Positions 1-6,113 of a stretch of DNA of 6,113 nucleotides are shown here, one piece after another. A program made the translations under genes and the position numbers. The number at the start of each line of letters is the position of its first letter. The first letter of the stretch is position 1. The stretch covers positions 1 through 6,113 of the forward strand of contig CAMHFA010000074.1 in NCBI GenBank assembly GCA_946184255.1, in the 5' to 3' direction. Below the pieces are notes generated by a model. The model was not told the DNA's origin. It did no database searches and saw nothing but the letters and a program-made list of their open reading frames with translations. The stretch comes from an uncultured Bacteroidales bacterium. Its GTDB lineage: Bacteria > Bacteroidota > Bacteroidia > Bacteroidales > UBA932.

Positions 1-12
1 GAATCAAGACAA

Positions 13-28
13 AGGATAGAACTATCCT
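13..28 (-). terminator. Weak candidate terminator hairpin after the rhamnosidase gene
   Basis: Read on the minus strand, the sequence just after the rhamnosidase TAA stop forms a perfect 6-bp stem, AGGATA / TATCCT, with a 4-nt GTTC loop. It is followed by TTTGTCTT. The position, directly downstream of the last gene of a co-directional run, suits a transcription terminator. The stem is short and AT-rich and the T-tract is broken by G and C, so intrinsic termination would be weak. The call is inferred from position and symmetry only. Confidence 0.35.
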
Positions 29-38
29 GTTATAGTTC
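19..38. repeat. Perfect 7-bp inverted repeat spanning the rhamnosidase stop codon
   Basis: GAACTAT at 19-25 and ATAGTTC at 32-38 are perfect reverse complements separated by 6 nt. The right arm holds the last codons of the rhamnosidase gene and the spacer includes most of its TAA stop. The left arm shares bases with the neighbouring 13-28 hairpin, so an mRNA could form one hairpin or the other but not both. The symmetry is seen directly; any function is inferred. Confidence 0.5.
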
Positions 39-2585
39 GATGTCGTAACTGCCGCAGGGGTATTCTTTACCCTTGACAGTTGCGCTTATTCCGACCGGCA
101 GTTCAAAATGCAGGTTGCGACCCTCGCGGCACACAGTAATGGTACCATAGGGCGTTTCCTGGGTGACAGAAACCTTCTCCAACCCTTCGGGGATCTGTGG
201 ATTCAGCTTGATATGCCTGTAACCGGGCTCATCGGGAATAATCCCGCCAAGAGCCTGGTAGAACCAGCTCCCCACTCCATTGAAGCAATTGTGAAGGCGG
301 CTTCTGGCAGCATCCCAATGCTCCCATGTACCGGTAGCACCGTTATCGATCATGTAGAGGTAGCCAGGATAACTGTGCTGCTTGAGCATTCCATACAACC
401 AATCGCACTCCCCCGCCAGGGTTGCCCATTCTGTTATGACAGGTATTCCGACCAGACCGGTCTTGAGATGACCGTCATAGACAGTCGCAGTCCTATCGAA
501 AAGCTTGTCCCTTACCTGTTTAACCTTTCCATCGGGAACGATGCCCACAAGCAACGGATAGACCATATCAATCTGGGAACCGCTACCGTAGATGTTTTCT
601 TCCGGATCGAACAGTGCCTCATTGATACGTGCGGCAAGGGCTTCATACCTCGCCTTGTAAGCAGCCTCATCTTCAGGGTGTCCTACAAGTCCTGCGATTC
701 TCCCAAGTTCTTTGTAAACCTGACAGAGTGAGCAGTTGTTGACAAGATCTACTGACATGGGGTCGGTCACATCCACTCCCTCGGGTGAGGCCCAGTCTCC
801 AAGGTACCAGTTCCGGTACTCATTGTCGGGCCATCTCTTCAAAAGGCCGTCAACAGTGTAGGCATCCACATATTCAAGCCAATGCTTCATGGTAGGGTAA
901 CAACGTTCAAGGAGTCGTGGATCCCCGTAACTCATCCAGGTACGCCATGGTGCCTGGACGATGAATCCGCACCAGTAAGGGCCGCCACCCGCTCTCCATG
1001 GGGTCGGAGCAGTGTGAGGAAGACCGCCATCTTCCCGGATAACATCATTCCATGCCTGAAGCCAGTTGACGTACAACGGCGAAACATCGAACATAATCTG
1101 CAATGACAGCGTTGACGCATTTCCGTCTCCTCCGTATCCCAACCTTTCTATATTGGCACAGTCCACCATGTAACCATCAAAGGCAAGGTTTTCCATGGTG
1201 TATTTAATCATGTCATGGATCTTGTTCATTTCCTCATCCGAGGACTTGAAGGTAGAAGAAGACTTGAAATCCGTACGCATCCTCATCGCCTTGACATCTT
1301 CTGGACTTGGTGCCACTGGGATGCTGTCCAGGATCACATACCTGAATACATGGTGGTTGAACTTATTCTGGAAACGGTCCCCTTCCGATGCTCCGGAAGA
1401 AATGTACCTATTCCTGCTGACAGGCTTGAATGTACCATCCATTTCCTGATAATCCGCAAAAGAAGCTGTGGAGACATGTCCCTTGGGAAGCTGCGGCAGT
1501 TTAATGTCCAGCATACCGTTGACAATCCGTCCGAAATCCACGACCCAGCTGTTCTCGCCATTAGGCCTGACTGTCAGGGCAGGAAGGACTTCCTGAACCT
1601 CGCACGGCTCGCACATCTGTGGCGTAGCCTCAACGTCATTTACGGCAACTACATCCACAGGAGACCAATTCATCCCGTCAAGTGTTTTCTTGTCCATAGC
1701 CTTGGGAGCAACCGAAGCATCGATAGATTCTCCGCCGAATCCGCCATGACGCCAATCGGTAAGATCACTGTAACCGCTCCAGGTCCCTTCCCATGTAGAA
1801 TCAGTGGCAAGAAGCATCTCCGACCCGCTCTGGGAAACCTCATCCAGCTCAGCCTTCACCAGGGCACCTTCATACGCCGGATGAAAAACTTTGTACCAGC
1901 CGGATCCGGTCCAGATCACAATCTCATTCCCGCCTTTTTTAAGCAGCTCAGTCACATCATAAGTCGTGATAAGGGACCTTTTGTCAAGTTGCGATACCGC
2001 TGGCGCCAAAACAGCTTCCGAAACAGGACGACCATTTATGTAAGCCTCATGATAGCCCAGCGAATTGACATGAAGAACAGCTGTCTGAGGCAATTTGTCC
2101 AAGGTAAAGGTTTTTCTGAGGATGGCGGACTTTAATTCACCGGGGACAGATCCTATATAATCACCCTTCAAGGCATCGTCACCAATGACACCGATTCCGA
2201 AACGTTGTGGAGAACTCCACTTGCTTGCTTCCGCTTCAGATTTCCAGACCCTGACCCTCCACCAGCATTGTTGACGTGAGACAAGAGCCTTCCCTGAATA
2301 TGGTATCATTACCTGGTCCGGAGAATCTACCTTCCCGGTAGACCATAATCCGGCATTACCGGATTTCAGGCCGTTCTCCGTTGAAGCAACCTGGATTTCA
2401 TACGCGACCTGCTCCATTGGATTCCGGGAACGGATCTTCCAACTGAAATGGGGAGTTAGTGAATCAATCCCCAGGGGCTGGTCCAATCCCTCGCATGTAA
2501 GGTCGTAAACTTCAAATGATTGCCCACAGGAAACAATGGCCGAGGCCACTGCCAGGCAGCAGATAATAGCGACTATATTCCTCAT
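30..2585 (-). CDS. Secreted lipoprotein alpha-L-rhamnosidase, GH78-type
   Basis: This 851-residue protein is predicted to hydrolyse terminal alpha-L-rhamnose from plant or bacterial glycans. It starts with a lipoprotein signal peptide: R3, a hydrophobic core at 4-18, and a lipobox I-V-S-C with lipidated Cys20. It is therefore membrane-anchored, in periplasm or outer membrane. The apparent domain order is Ig-like (about 24-130), Bac_rhamnosid_N (about 150-320, with LGYHEAYINGRPV and GSGWY), a concanavalin-like domain (about 335-435), the alpha6/alpha6 catalytic barrel (about 440-775) and a C-terminal beta domain. Asp475, Glu480 and Asp487 (in DCANIERLGYGGD) and Glu755 (in TWEHWD) match the GH78 acidic set; the 475/480/487 spacing agrees with D567/E572/D579 recalled for Bacillus RhaB. 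Glu480 would be general acid and Glu755 general base. The ATG is the only usable start: no other Met lies in the signal peptide and a TGA precedes in frame. It starts 20 bp after umuC. No SusC/SusD partner is visible. Substrate is unknown. Confidence 0.92.
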   Translation of the reverse strand: MRNIVAIICCLAVASAIVSCGQSFEVYDLTCEGLDQPLGIDSLTPHFSWKIRSRNPMEQVAYEIQVASTENGLKSGNAGLWSTGKVDSPDQVMIPYSGKALVSRQQCWWRVRVWKSEAEASKWSSPQRFGIGVIGDDALKGDYIGSVPGELKSAILRKTFTLDKLPQTAVLHVNSLGYHEAYINGRPVSEAVLAPAVSQLDKRSLITTYDVTELLKKGGNEIVIWTGSGWYKVFHPAYEGALVKAELDEVSQSGSEMLLATDSTWEGTWSGYSDLTDWRHGGFGGESIDASVAPKAMDKKTLDGMNWSPVDVVAVNDVEATPQMCEPCEVQEVLPALTVRPNGENSWVVDFGRIVNGMLDIKLPQLPKGHVSTASFADYQEMDGTFKPVSRNRYISSGASEGDRFQNKFNHHVFRYVILDSIPVAPSPEDVKAMRMRTDFKSSSTFKSSDEEMNKIHDMIKYTMENLAFDGYMVDCANIERLGYGGDGNASTLSLQIMFDVSPLYVNWLQAWNDVIREDGGLPHTAPTPWRAGGGPYWCGFIVQAPWRTWMSYGDPRLLERCYPTMKHWLEYVDAYTVDGLLKRWPDNEYRNWYLGDWASPEGVDVTDPMSVDLVNNCSLCQVYKELGRIAGLVGHPEDEAAYKARYEALAARINEALFDPEENIYGSGSQIDMVYPLLVGIVPDGKVKQVRDKLFDRTATVYDGHLKTGLVGIPVITEWATLAGECDWLYGMLKQHSYPGYLYMIDNGATGTWEHWDAARSRLHNCFNGVGSWFYQALGGIIPDEPGYRHIKLNPQIPEGLEKVSVTQETPYGTITVCREGRNLHFELPVGISATVKGKEYPCGSYDIEL

Positions 2586-2590
2586 GATAA

Positions 2591-2623
2591 CAAATATACC
2601 AAAAACTACCGAACTTCGATCAA
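2591..2623 (-). promoter_or_regulatory. Candidate Bacteroidetes-type promoter for the rhamnosidase gene
   Basis: On the minus strand TATATTTG at 2598-2591 matches the Bacteroidetes -7 consensus TAnnTTTG perfectly. A TTG at 2623-2621, inside the last codons of umuC, could serve as the -33 element. The 22-nt spacing is slightly longer than the usual roughly 19-21. The box ends only 5 nt before the ATG, so transcription would begin at or next to the start codon, giving little or no 5' leader. This is a motif match without experimental support. Confidence 0.45.
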
Positions 2624-3868
2624 TTCATCCCAGGAAGTGGTGTAGAGCCCGGAGCAGAATTCACGGCGGATCCCATCGGCATAATGTCCTGGGCGCTGGG
2701 TGCCGAGGTGAAGTACATTCTTGCCTGAAGTATTGACCATGTCCATTACCCTTGAGATCCTGTCGTCACGCTCCCTTGCATCGGAATCGAAATCGAAAAG
2801 GGTCTGCTGGATGGAACAGGCATCCACTATGTCTGTCACTATCACACCAGCCCTTTTGTACTCGAATCCATGCCTGAAGACCATTTTCATTGCACGGAGT
2901 GCGGCCCCGACTATCTCGGGAGTACTGTTTGCCGGAACATCCAGTTTCACACAGGCGTTGGGATAATACTGGGCCAGGTCCTCGCGGAAACGGTTGGTGT
3001 GGATAAATACTCCCACTGTCCCGGCGGCAGTACCATCCTTCCGCAGTTTCTCGGCACATTTGCCGGCGAAGTCGGAAACCCTCTGGGCAAGTGCGTCGAA
3101 CTCCGTTATCATGTTCGCAAAGGATCTGGAAGTGCAAATTGACTTCCGCTTCTCATCCTTTTCATCTTCCACCATCCTGATCCCCTGAAGCTCGGACCAG
3201 GTCCGTACTCCCATGATGCCCATACGTTCCCGCACCCATTCCGAAGGCCTGGAGACAAAGTCCAGTGCATTCTTTACCCCGGCCGCCTCCAGCTTTGGAG
3301 CACCCCTCCATCCTATTCCCCAAACATCACCGATCGGAGTAAGGGAAAGGGCCTTTTTCATCTTCTCCGGGGTATCAATCATGCATACTCCCTTATACCC
3401 CTTGTACTTCTTGGCGAAATGATTAGCCACCTTCCCAAGTGTCTTGGTCTCGGCGATTCCAATACTGACCGGAATCCCTGTCCACCGCCTTATCTTCCTG
3501 ATCAGGTCCCGACATATTCCTGTTAGGTCTTCCTTCCGGACCCCGTCCATATTCATGAACGCTTCGTCGATGGAATAGACTTCCAGTTTCGGAGCCACTT
3601 CGGCCAGCAGGGACATCACCCTTGCCGAGAGATCTCCATAGAGGGTATAATTCGAAGAACGTACAACAAGTTTACCTTTGTCAACGAGGTATTTTACCTT
3701 GAAATAAGGGGTTCCCATCGGTACCCCCAGAGCCTTGCTTTCGTTGCTCCTGGCCACAACACAACCATCGTTGTTGGAAAGGACCACTACGGGACGCCCC
3801 TCCAGCTCAGGCTGGAAGGCCCTTTCGCATGACACGAAAAAGTTGTTGCAGTCTACAAGCGCGTACAA
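2606..3868 (-). CDS. umuC: UmuC, Y-family translesion DNA polymerase (Pol V catalytic subunit)
   Basis: This 420-residue protein is nearly the length of E. coli UmuC (422). With cleaved UmuD it forms Pol V, which copies across damaged template bases in an error-prone way. The catalytic acids are Asp6 and the Asp101-Glu102 pair in YSIDEAF; Phe11 sits at the steric-gate position, where E. coli has Tyr. SNNDGCVVARS at 31-41 is a family hallmark. Palm/fingers cover about 1-150, a helix-hairpin-helix thumb about 165-200, the little-finger domain about 235-345, and a DUF4113-like tail about 365-418. QQTLF at 354-358 fits the sliding-clamp binding motif. The start is TTG: an in-frame TAA lies three codons upstream, and the next candidate, a GTG at residue 12, would delete Asp6. 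The first 16 bp overlap umuD, so translation is probably coupled. All key residues are present, so the enzyme is likely active. Confidence 0.96.
   Translation of the reverse strand: MYALVDCNNFFVSCERAFQPELEGRPVVVLSNNDGCVVARSNESKALGVPMGTPYFKVKYLVDKGKLVVRSSNYTLYGDLSARVMSLLAEVAPKLEVYSIDEAFMNMDGVRKEDLTGICRDLIRKIRRWTGIPVSIGIAETKTLGKVANHFAKKYKGYKGVCMIDTPEKMKKALSLTPIGDVWGIGWRGAPKLEAAGVKNALDFVSRPSEWVRERMGIMGVRTWSELQGIRMVEDEKDEKRKSICTSRSFANMITEFDALAQRVSDFAGKCAEKLRKDGTAAGTVGVFIHTNRFREDLAQYYPNACVKLDVPANSTPEIVGAALRAMKMVFRHGFEYKRAGVIVTDIVDACSIQQTLFDFDSDARERDDRISRVMDMVNTSGKNVLHLGTQRPGHYADGIRREFCSGLYTTSWDELIEVR
3853..3868 (-). other. umuD-umuC 16-bp coding overlap with TTG start
   Basis: The umuC TTG (3868-3866) lies inside umuD, 16 bp before the end of the umuD TAG stop (3855-3853). 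There is no strong Shine-Dalgarno; AAGAAAGC precedes the TTG. Ribosomes finishing umuD would have to restart a few bases back on a weak codon, which could keep UmuC scarcer than UmuD. That would suit the known UmuD'2-UmuC stoichiometry, but the effect is inferred. Confidence 0.75.
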
Positions 3869-4302
3869 GCTTTCTTAATGATATAAGTGACGACTCCCCA
3901 GACTGTGAAATCGTTTGATTCGGTGACTTCAATTGGAGGATATTTCTCGTTGGCCGGCAACAGCCACATCTTCCTGTGCCCAAGGATGTCGTAAGACACC
4001 CCTTGCTTCTTCGCCTTGACTGATTTGGCAGATGGCTCCTTGAAGGAAATGAACTTGATGGCGAACTCTCCGTCTATAAAGCAGATAGCCATGTCTCCTT
4101 CCTGTGGTTCAAGGGATTTATCAACCACGAGCACATCGCCCTCCTCGACACCGGCATCGACCATTGAATCTCCCACTACCCGGGCGTAGAAAGTGGCTGC
4201 AGGATGACGGACAAGTTCCTTATTGAGGTCTATGAAAGAATTCATGTAGTCCTGAGCCGGGGATGGAAAGCCGGCATGGACCGTGGGCTTGTCGTCCGCC
4301 AT
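3853..4302 (-). CDS. umuD: UmuD, self-cleaving S24-family subunit of DNA polymerase V
   Basis: This 149-residue LexA-like protein cleaves itself when bound to RecA-ssDNA filaments; the trimmed dimer then activates UmuC. AGFPSPAQDY at 10-19 is the cleavage region, with the scissile bond expected at Ala10-Gly11 (Cys24-Gly25 in E. coli UmuD). The Ser-Lys dyad is Ser46 in VVGDSM and Lys83 in FAIKF. Ser-to-Lys spacing is 37 and Gly-to-Ser spacing 35, both as in E. coli (S60, K97, G25), so the catalytic core is intact. The arm before the cleavage site is only 10 residues instead of 24. The ATG is forced, because an in-frame TGA lies at 4311-4309, two codons upstream of it. The gene begins 2 bp after the oxidoreductase stop and overlaps umuC by 16 bp. 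No LexA-type operator was found just upstream. With no DNA-binding domain it is not LexA. Confidence 0.95.
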   Translation of the reverse strand: MADDKPTVHAGFPSPAQDYMNSFIDLNKELVRHPAATFYARVVGDSMVDAGVEEGDVLVVDKSLEPQEGDMAICFIDGEFAIKFISFKEPSAKSVKAKKQGVSYDILGHRKMWLLPANEKYPPIEVTESNDFTVWGVVTYIIKKACTRL

Positions 4303-4304
4303 GG

Positions 4305-6017
4305 CTACTCAGGTTGGTCTGCTTCTCGGACCACCGGCCATTCGGCGGGCTCAGGAACCGATGATGACAGTGAACGGAAAGCTGCAAGGGCACAGTTGAT
4401 TCCATCGATGGCTGAAGATACGATGCCTCCGGAATAGCCTGCTCCTTCGCCACAAGGCAGAAGTCCGGGGAAAGATATGGACTCCAGAGTCTCCGGATCA
4501 CGGGGAACTCTCACGGGAGACGATGTCCTGGATTCTACTCCGACAAGAAGGGCGTCGTTTGTAAAGAAGCCCCTGATTGAATGCTTGTTAACTTCAGGGA
4601 AGGCTTTCTGCAACCTGGAAGAAATGAACTCAGGGAGGAGTTCGTGAAGGGGACCGCTCACCACTCCGGGCTTATATGAAGATTCCGGAAGGTCTTCAGA
4701 AACGACTCCATTACAAAAGTCAATCATCCTCTGGGCAGGGGCAGCCATTGGATTACCGGAACGGACAGATGAATATTCCCACATCTTCCTTTCCACTGCC
4801 TTTTGGAACTCAAGTCCCTTGAGCGGACCGGCTGAGGCATATTCTTCAGGTATGTCATCAGGATCGATCTGGACTACTACACCGGCATTTGCAAACTTGC
4901 CGCTACGAGCAGAGTTTGACATGCCGTTCATGACTATGGTTCCAGGCTCGGTAGCAGATGGTACGAGCACTCCTCCAGGGCACATGCAGAAAGAGAAGAC
5001 TCCCCTGCCTTCAACCTGTTCCGTGAAGGAATATTCGGCAGCTGGGAATTCAGGTTCCCAGCGTCCATGGTAACGTGATTCGTTTATCAGCGACTGCGGA
5101 TGCTCCACACGTACCCCCATCGCAAATCCCTTGGCTTCCAGGGTACAGTCCTTGGATGAGAGCATCTCATAAATGTCCTTCGCGGAGTGTCCGGATGCAA
5201 GTATGACCTTCTTGGCTGAATATTTCACCGCCTTCGGCTTCCCGGTAGTCTTGGTTGGATGCTCGCTGTCCAGTGCCTTTACCTCGATGGTACCGTCTTT
5301 CTTTCGCACTATGTCAGTAACCCGGGTGCCGAAATGATATTCCCCGCCCTTTTCTTCGATAGCGAGGCGGATGTTCTCGACAATCTTGGGAAGCCTGTCG
5401 GTCCCGATGTGCGGATGGGCATCGACCAGGATCTGGGGGTTGGCTCCGAAATTGACAAACTGGTGAAGCACTTCCTTTATGTCTCCCCTCTTTGAAGAAC
5501 GGGTGAAAAGTTTTCCATCAGAGAAAGCACCTGCTCCACCTTCTCCGTAGCAGTAGTTTGAATCAGGGTCCACCACACCTTCACGGCTCAACTTGGCCAT
5601 GTCGAACTTCCTGTCATGGACATTCTTTCCCCTTTCCAGGATAACCGGCTTGAGACCGAGGGTAAGGAGTTTGAGAGCGGCGAAAAGGCCAGCCGGACCA
5701 GCGCCAACGATGATGACCGGTTCCGCATCGGAAACGTCCCTGTACTCCGCCACCTCATAAGGAACATATGATTCAAAACGGTGGTTGTAGGCCTCGATCC
5801 TGTAGCGGTAAACCACATCGTTCCGGGCGTCGATCGAGCGGCGGGCAATGACGCAGGTGGCAGCTGCATTTGGAAAAGTAGGCTGATACGATTTAGTGGG
5901 ATCGATCACGTTGATCACGGCATTGCCCCTTAGATTCATCTCTTTCGCGGCAACGATCCTGACATCGTCAGGCCTGAGGTCACGGCCCACGCGACCGGTC
6001 ATTTCAAACTCTATCAT
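4305..6017 (-). CDS. FAD-dependent dehydrogenase of the COG2509 family
   Basis: A 570-residue cytosolic flavoprotein with no signal peptide or membrane segment. The Rossmann dinucleotide motif VIIVGAGPAG at 101-110, followed by LERG ending the second strand (127-130), should bind FAD. The GEGGAGAFSDGKL block at 158-170 and the C-terminal GEGAGYSGGI at 523-532 are hallmarks of the uncharacterised COG2509 FAD-dependent dehydrogenases; the first 95 residues form the extra N-terminal domain typical of that group. The substrate and redox partner are unknown for the family. I chose ATG 6017-6015 over an in-frame TTG at 6107: that 30-codon extension overlaps a better-supported upstream gene end at 6028 and reads as non-conserved sequence. 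A second ATG at residue 6 is possible. The stop lies 2 bp from umuD, implying one transcript and translational coupling. A role in DNA damage tolerance is not established. Confidence 0.88.
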   Translation of the reverse strand: MIEFEMTGRVGRDLRPDDVRIVAAKEMNLRGNAVINVIDPTKSYQPTFPNAAATCVIARRSIDARNDVVYRYRIEAYNHRFESYVPYEVAEYRDVSDAEPVIIVGAGPAGLFAALKLLTLGLKPVILERGKNVHDRKFDMAKLSREGVVDPDSNYCYGEGGAGAFSDGKLFTRSSKRGDIKEVLHQFVNFGANPQILVDAHPHIGTDRLPKIVENIRLAIEEKGGEYHFGTRVTDIVRKKDGTIEVKALDSEHPTKTTGKPKAVKYSAKKVILASGHSAKDIYEMLSSKDCTLEAKGFAMGVRVEHPQSLINESRYHGRWEPEFPAAEYSFTEQVEGRGVFSFCMCPGGVLVPSATEPGTIVMNGMSNSARSGKFANAGVVVQIDPDDIPEEYASAGPLKGLEFQKAVERKMWEYSSVRSGNPMAAPAQRMIDFCNGVVSEDLPESSYKPGVVSGPLHELLPEFISSRLQKAFPEVNKHSIRGFFTNDALLVGVESRTSSPVRVPRDPETLESISFPGLLPCGEGAGYSGGIVSSAIDGINCALAAFRSLSSSVPEPAEWPVVREADQPE

Positions 6018-6027
6018 AATGTAAAAA

Positions 6028-6113
6028 TTAATAATCAGCGATTCTTGACACAGGGGCGACATCCAGGGGTGTCCGTTCACCCGCCCTGTACCGGAACCAT
6101 CCGGCAATGGCTA
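6028..6113 (-). CDS. 3' end of an unidentified upstream gene (partial)
   Basis: One minus-strand frame is open from the window edge and ends at TAA 6030-6028, giving 27 C-terminal residues that begin AIAGWFRYRAGERT and end SRIADY. It is judged a real gene end for three reasons: it stops 10 bp before the oxidoreductase ATG, the peptide is varied and protein-like, and the two competing frames carry stops (TAG 6113-6111; TGA 6079-6077) within this stretch. It is too short to identify, and I do not recognise the family. The 10-bp gap suggests it heads the same operon. The first base pair of its leading codon falls outside the window. Confidence 0.55.
   Translation of the reverse strand, partial: AIAGWFRYRAGERTPLDVAPVSRIADY

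Noticed and set aside
108..731. 207-codon open frame on the plus strand
   Set aside because: It is antisense to the C-terminal part of the rhamnosidase and has no motif or start context supporting a gene.
1215..2135. 306-codon open frame on the plus strand
   Set aside because: It lies wholly antisense to the rhamnosidase gene, whose domains and catalytic residues are clear. The translation shows no recognisable domain and reads as a shadow frame.
2766..3137. 123-codon minus-strand frame inside umuC
   Set aside because: It is an alternative frame fully inside an intact, conserved polymerase gene; the peptide is Arg/Cys-rich and looks like an out-of-frame reading.
4382..4395. CTG-N8-CAG imperfect palindrome upstream of umuD as a LexA box
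   Set aside because: It lacks the CTGT-N8-ACAG arms, is GC-rich at the centre, lies in the conserved C-terminal coding region of the oxidoreductase, and has no promoter element nearby.
6023..6030. TAATTTTT as a -7 promoter box before the oxidoreductase
   Set aside because: The final G of TAnnTTTG is missing, no -33 TTG is suitably placed, and the box overlaps the upstream stop codon. Co-transcription with the upstream gene is simpler.
6018..6107. 30-residue N-terminal extension of the oxidoreductase from a TTG start
   Set aside because: It overlaps a more credible upstream gene end in another frame, uses a weak start, and precedes a natural ATG 10 bp after that gene's stop.
6077..6112. Alternative upstream gene end in a second frame (TGA at 6079-6077)
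   Set aside because: It gives only 11 residues and would leave about 60 bp of non-coding space. The TAA-ended frame is longer and abuts the next gene in the operon pattern seen elsewhere in the window.
1..6113. Signs of a mobile or defence element carrying umuDC
   Set aside because: No integrase, transposase, direct-repeat ends, tRNA site or compositional break was seen. All genes run in one direction with tight spacing, as in an ordinary chromosomal operon.

Overview
The window looks like a gut- or rumen-type Bacteroidales chromosome of medium GC content. The main clues are a secreted lipoprotein alpha-L-rhamnosidase, weak or absent Shine-Dalgarno sequences, a perfect Bacteroidetes-type -7 box (TATATTTG), and UmuD/UmuC proteins of the type common in that phylum. 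The species cannot be named from the sequence alone. No insertion sequence, integrase, tRNA/rRNA, CRISPR array or attachment site is visible.

All five supported genes lie on the minus strand, so in transcription order they run from the right edge to the left. (1) 6028-6113: the last 27 codons of an unidentified gene cut by the window edge. (2) 4305-6017: an FAD/NAD(P)-binding oxidoreductase of the COG2509 'FAD-dependent dehydrogenase' family, starting 10 bp after gene 1. (3) 3853-4302: UmuD, starting 2 bp after gene 2. (4) 2606-3868: UmuC, overlapping umuD by 16 bp and starting at TTG. (5) 30-2585: a GH78-type alpha-L-rhamnosidase lipoprotein, starting 20 bp after umuC. An AT-rich inverted-repeat cluster follows its stop codon at 13-38. 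Coding density is near total and no stretch over 300 bp lacks a gene.

Genes 3 and 4 encode one machine: UmuD self-cleaves on RecA filaments and its processed dimer joins UmuC to form the translesion polymerase Pol V. The 2-bp and overlapping junctions imply that genes 2-4 are co-transcribed and probably translationally coupled. The oxidoreductase has no known role in lesion bypass, so that link is positional only. The rhamnosidase belongs to carbohydrate breakdown in the cell envelope. It may be driven by its own promoter inside the 3' end of umuC, with a predicted transcription start almost on its ATG.

I see no convincing new defence or mobile system. The points most worth checking are the very short regulatory arm of UmuD, the forced TTG start of umuC, the oxidoreductase-umuDC coupling, the possibly leaderless rhamnosidase promoter, and the alternative hairpins after the rhamnosidase gene.
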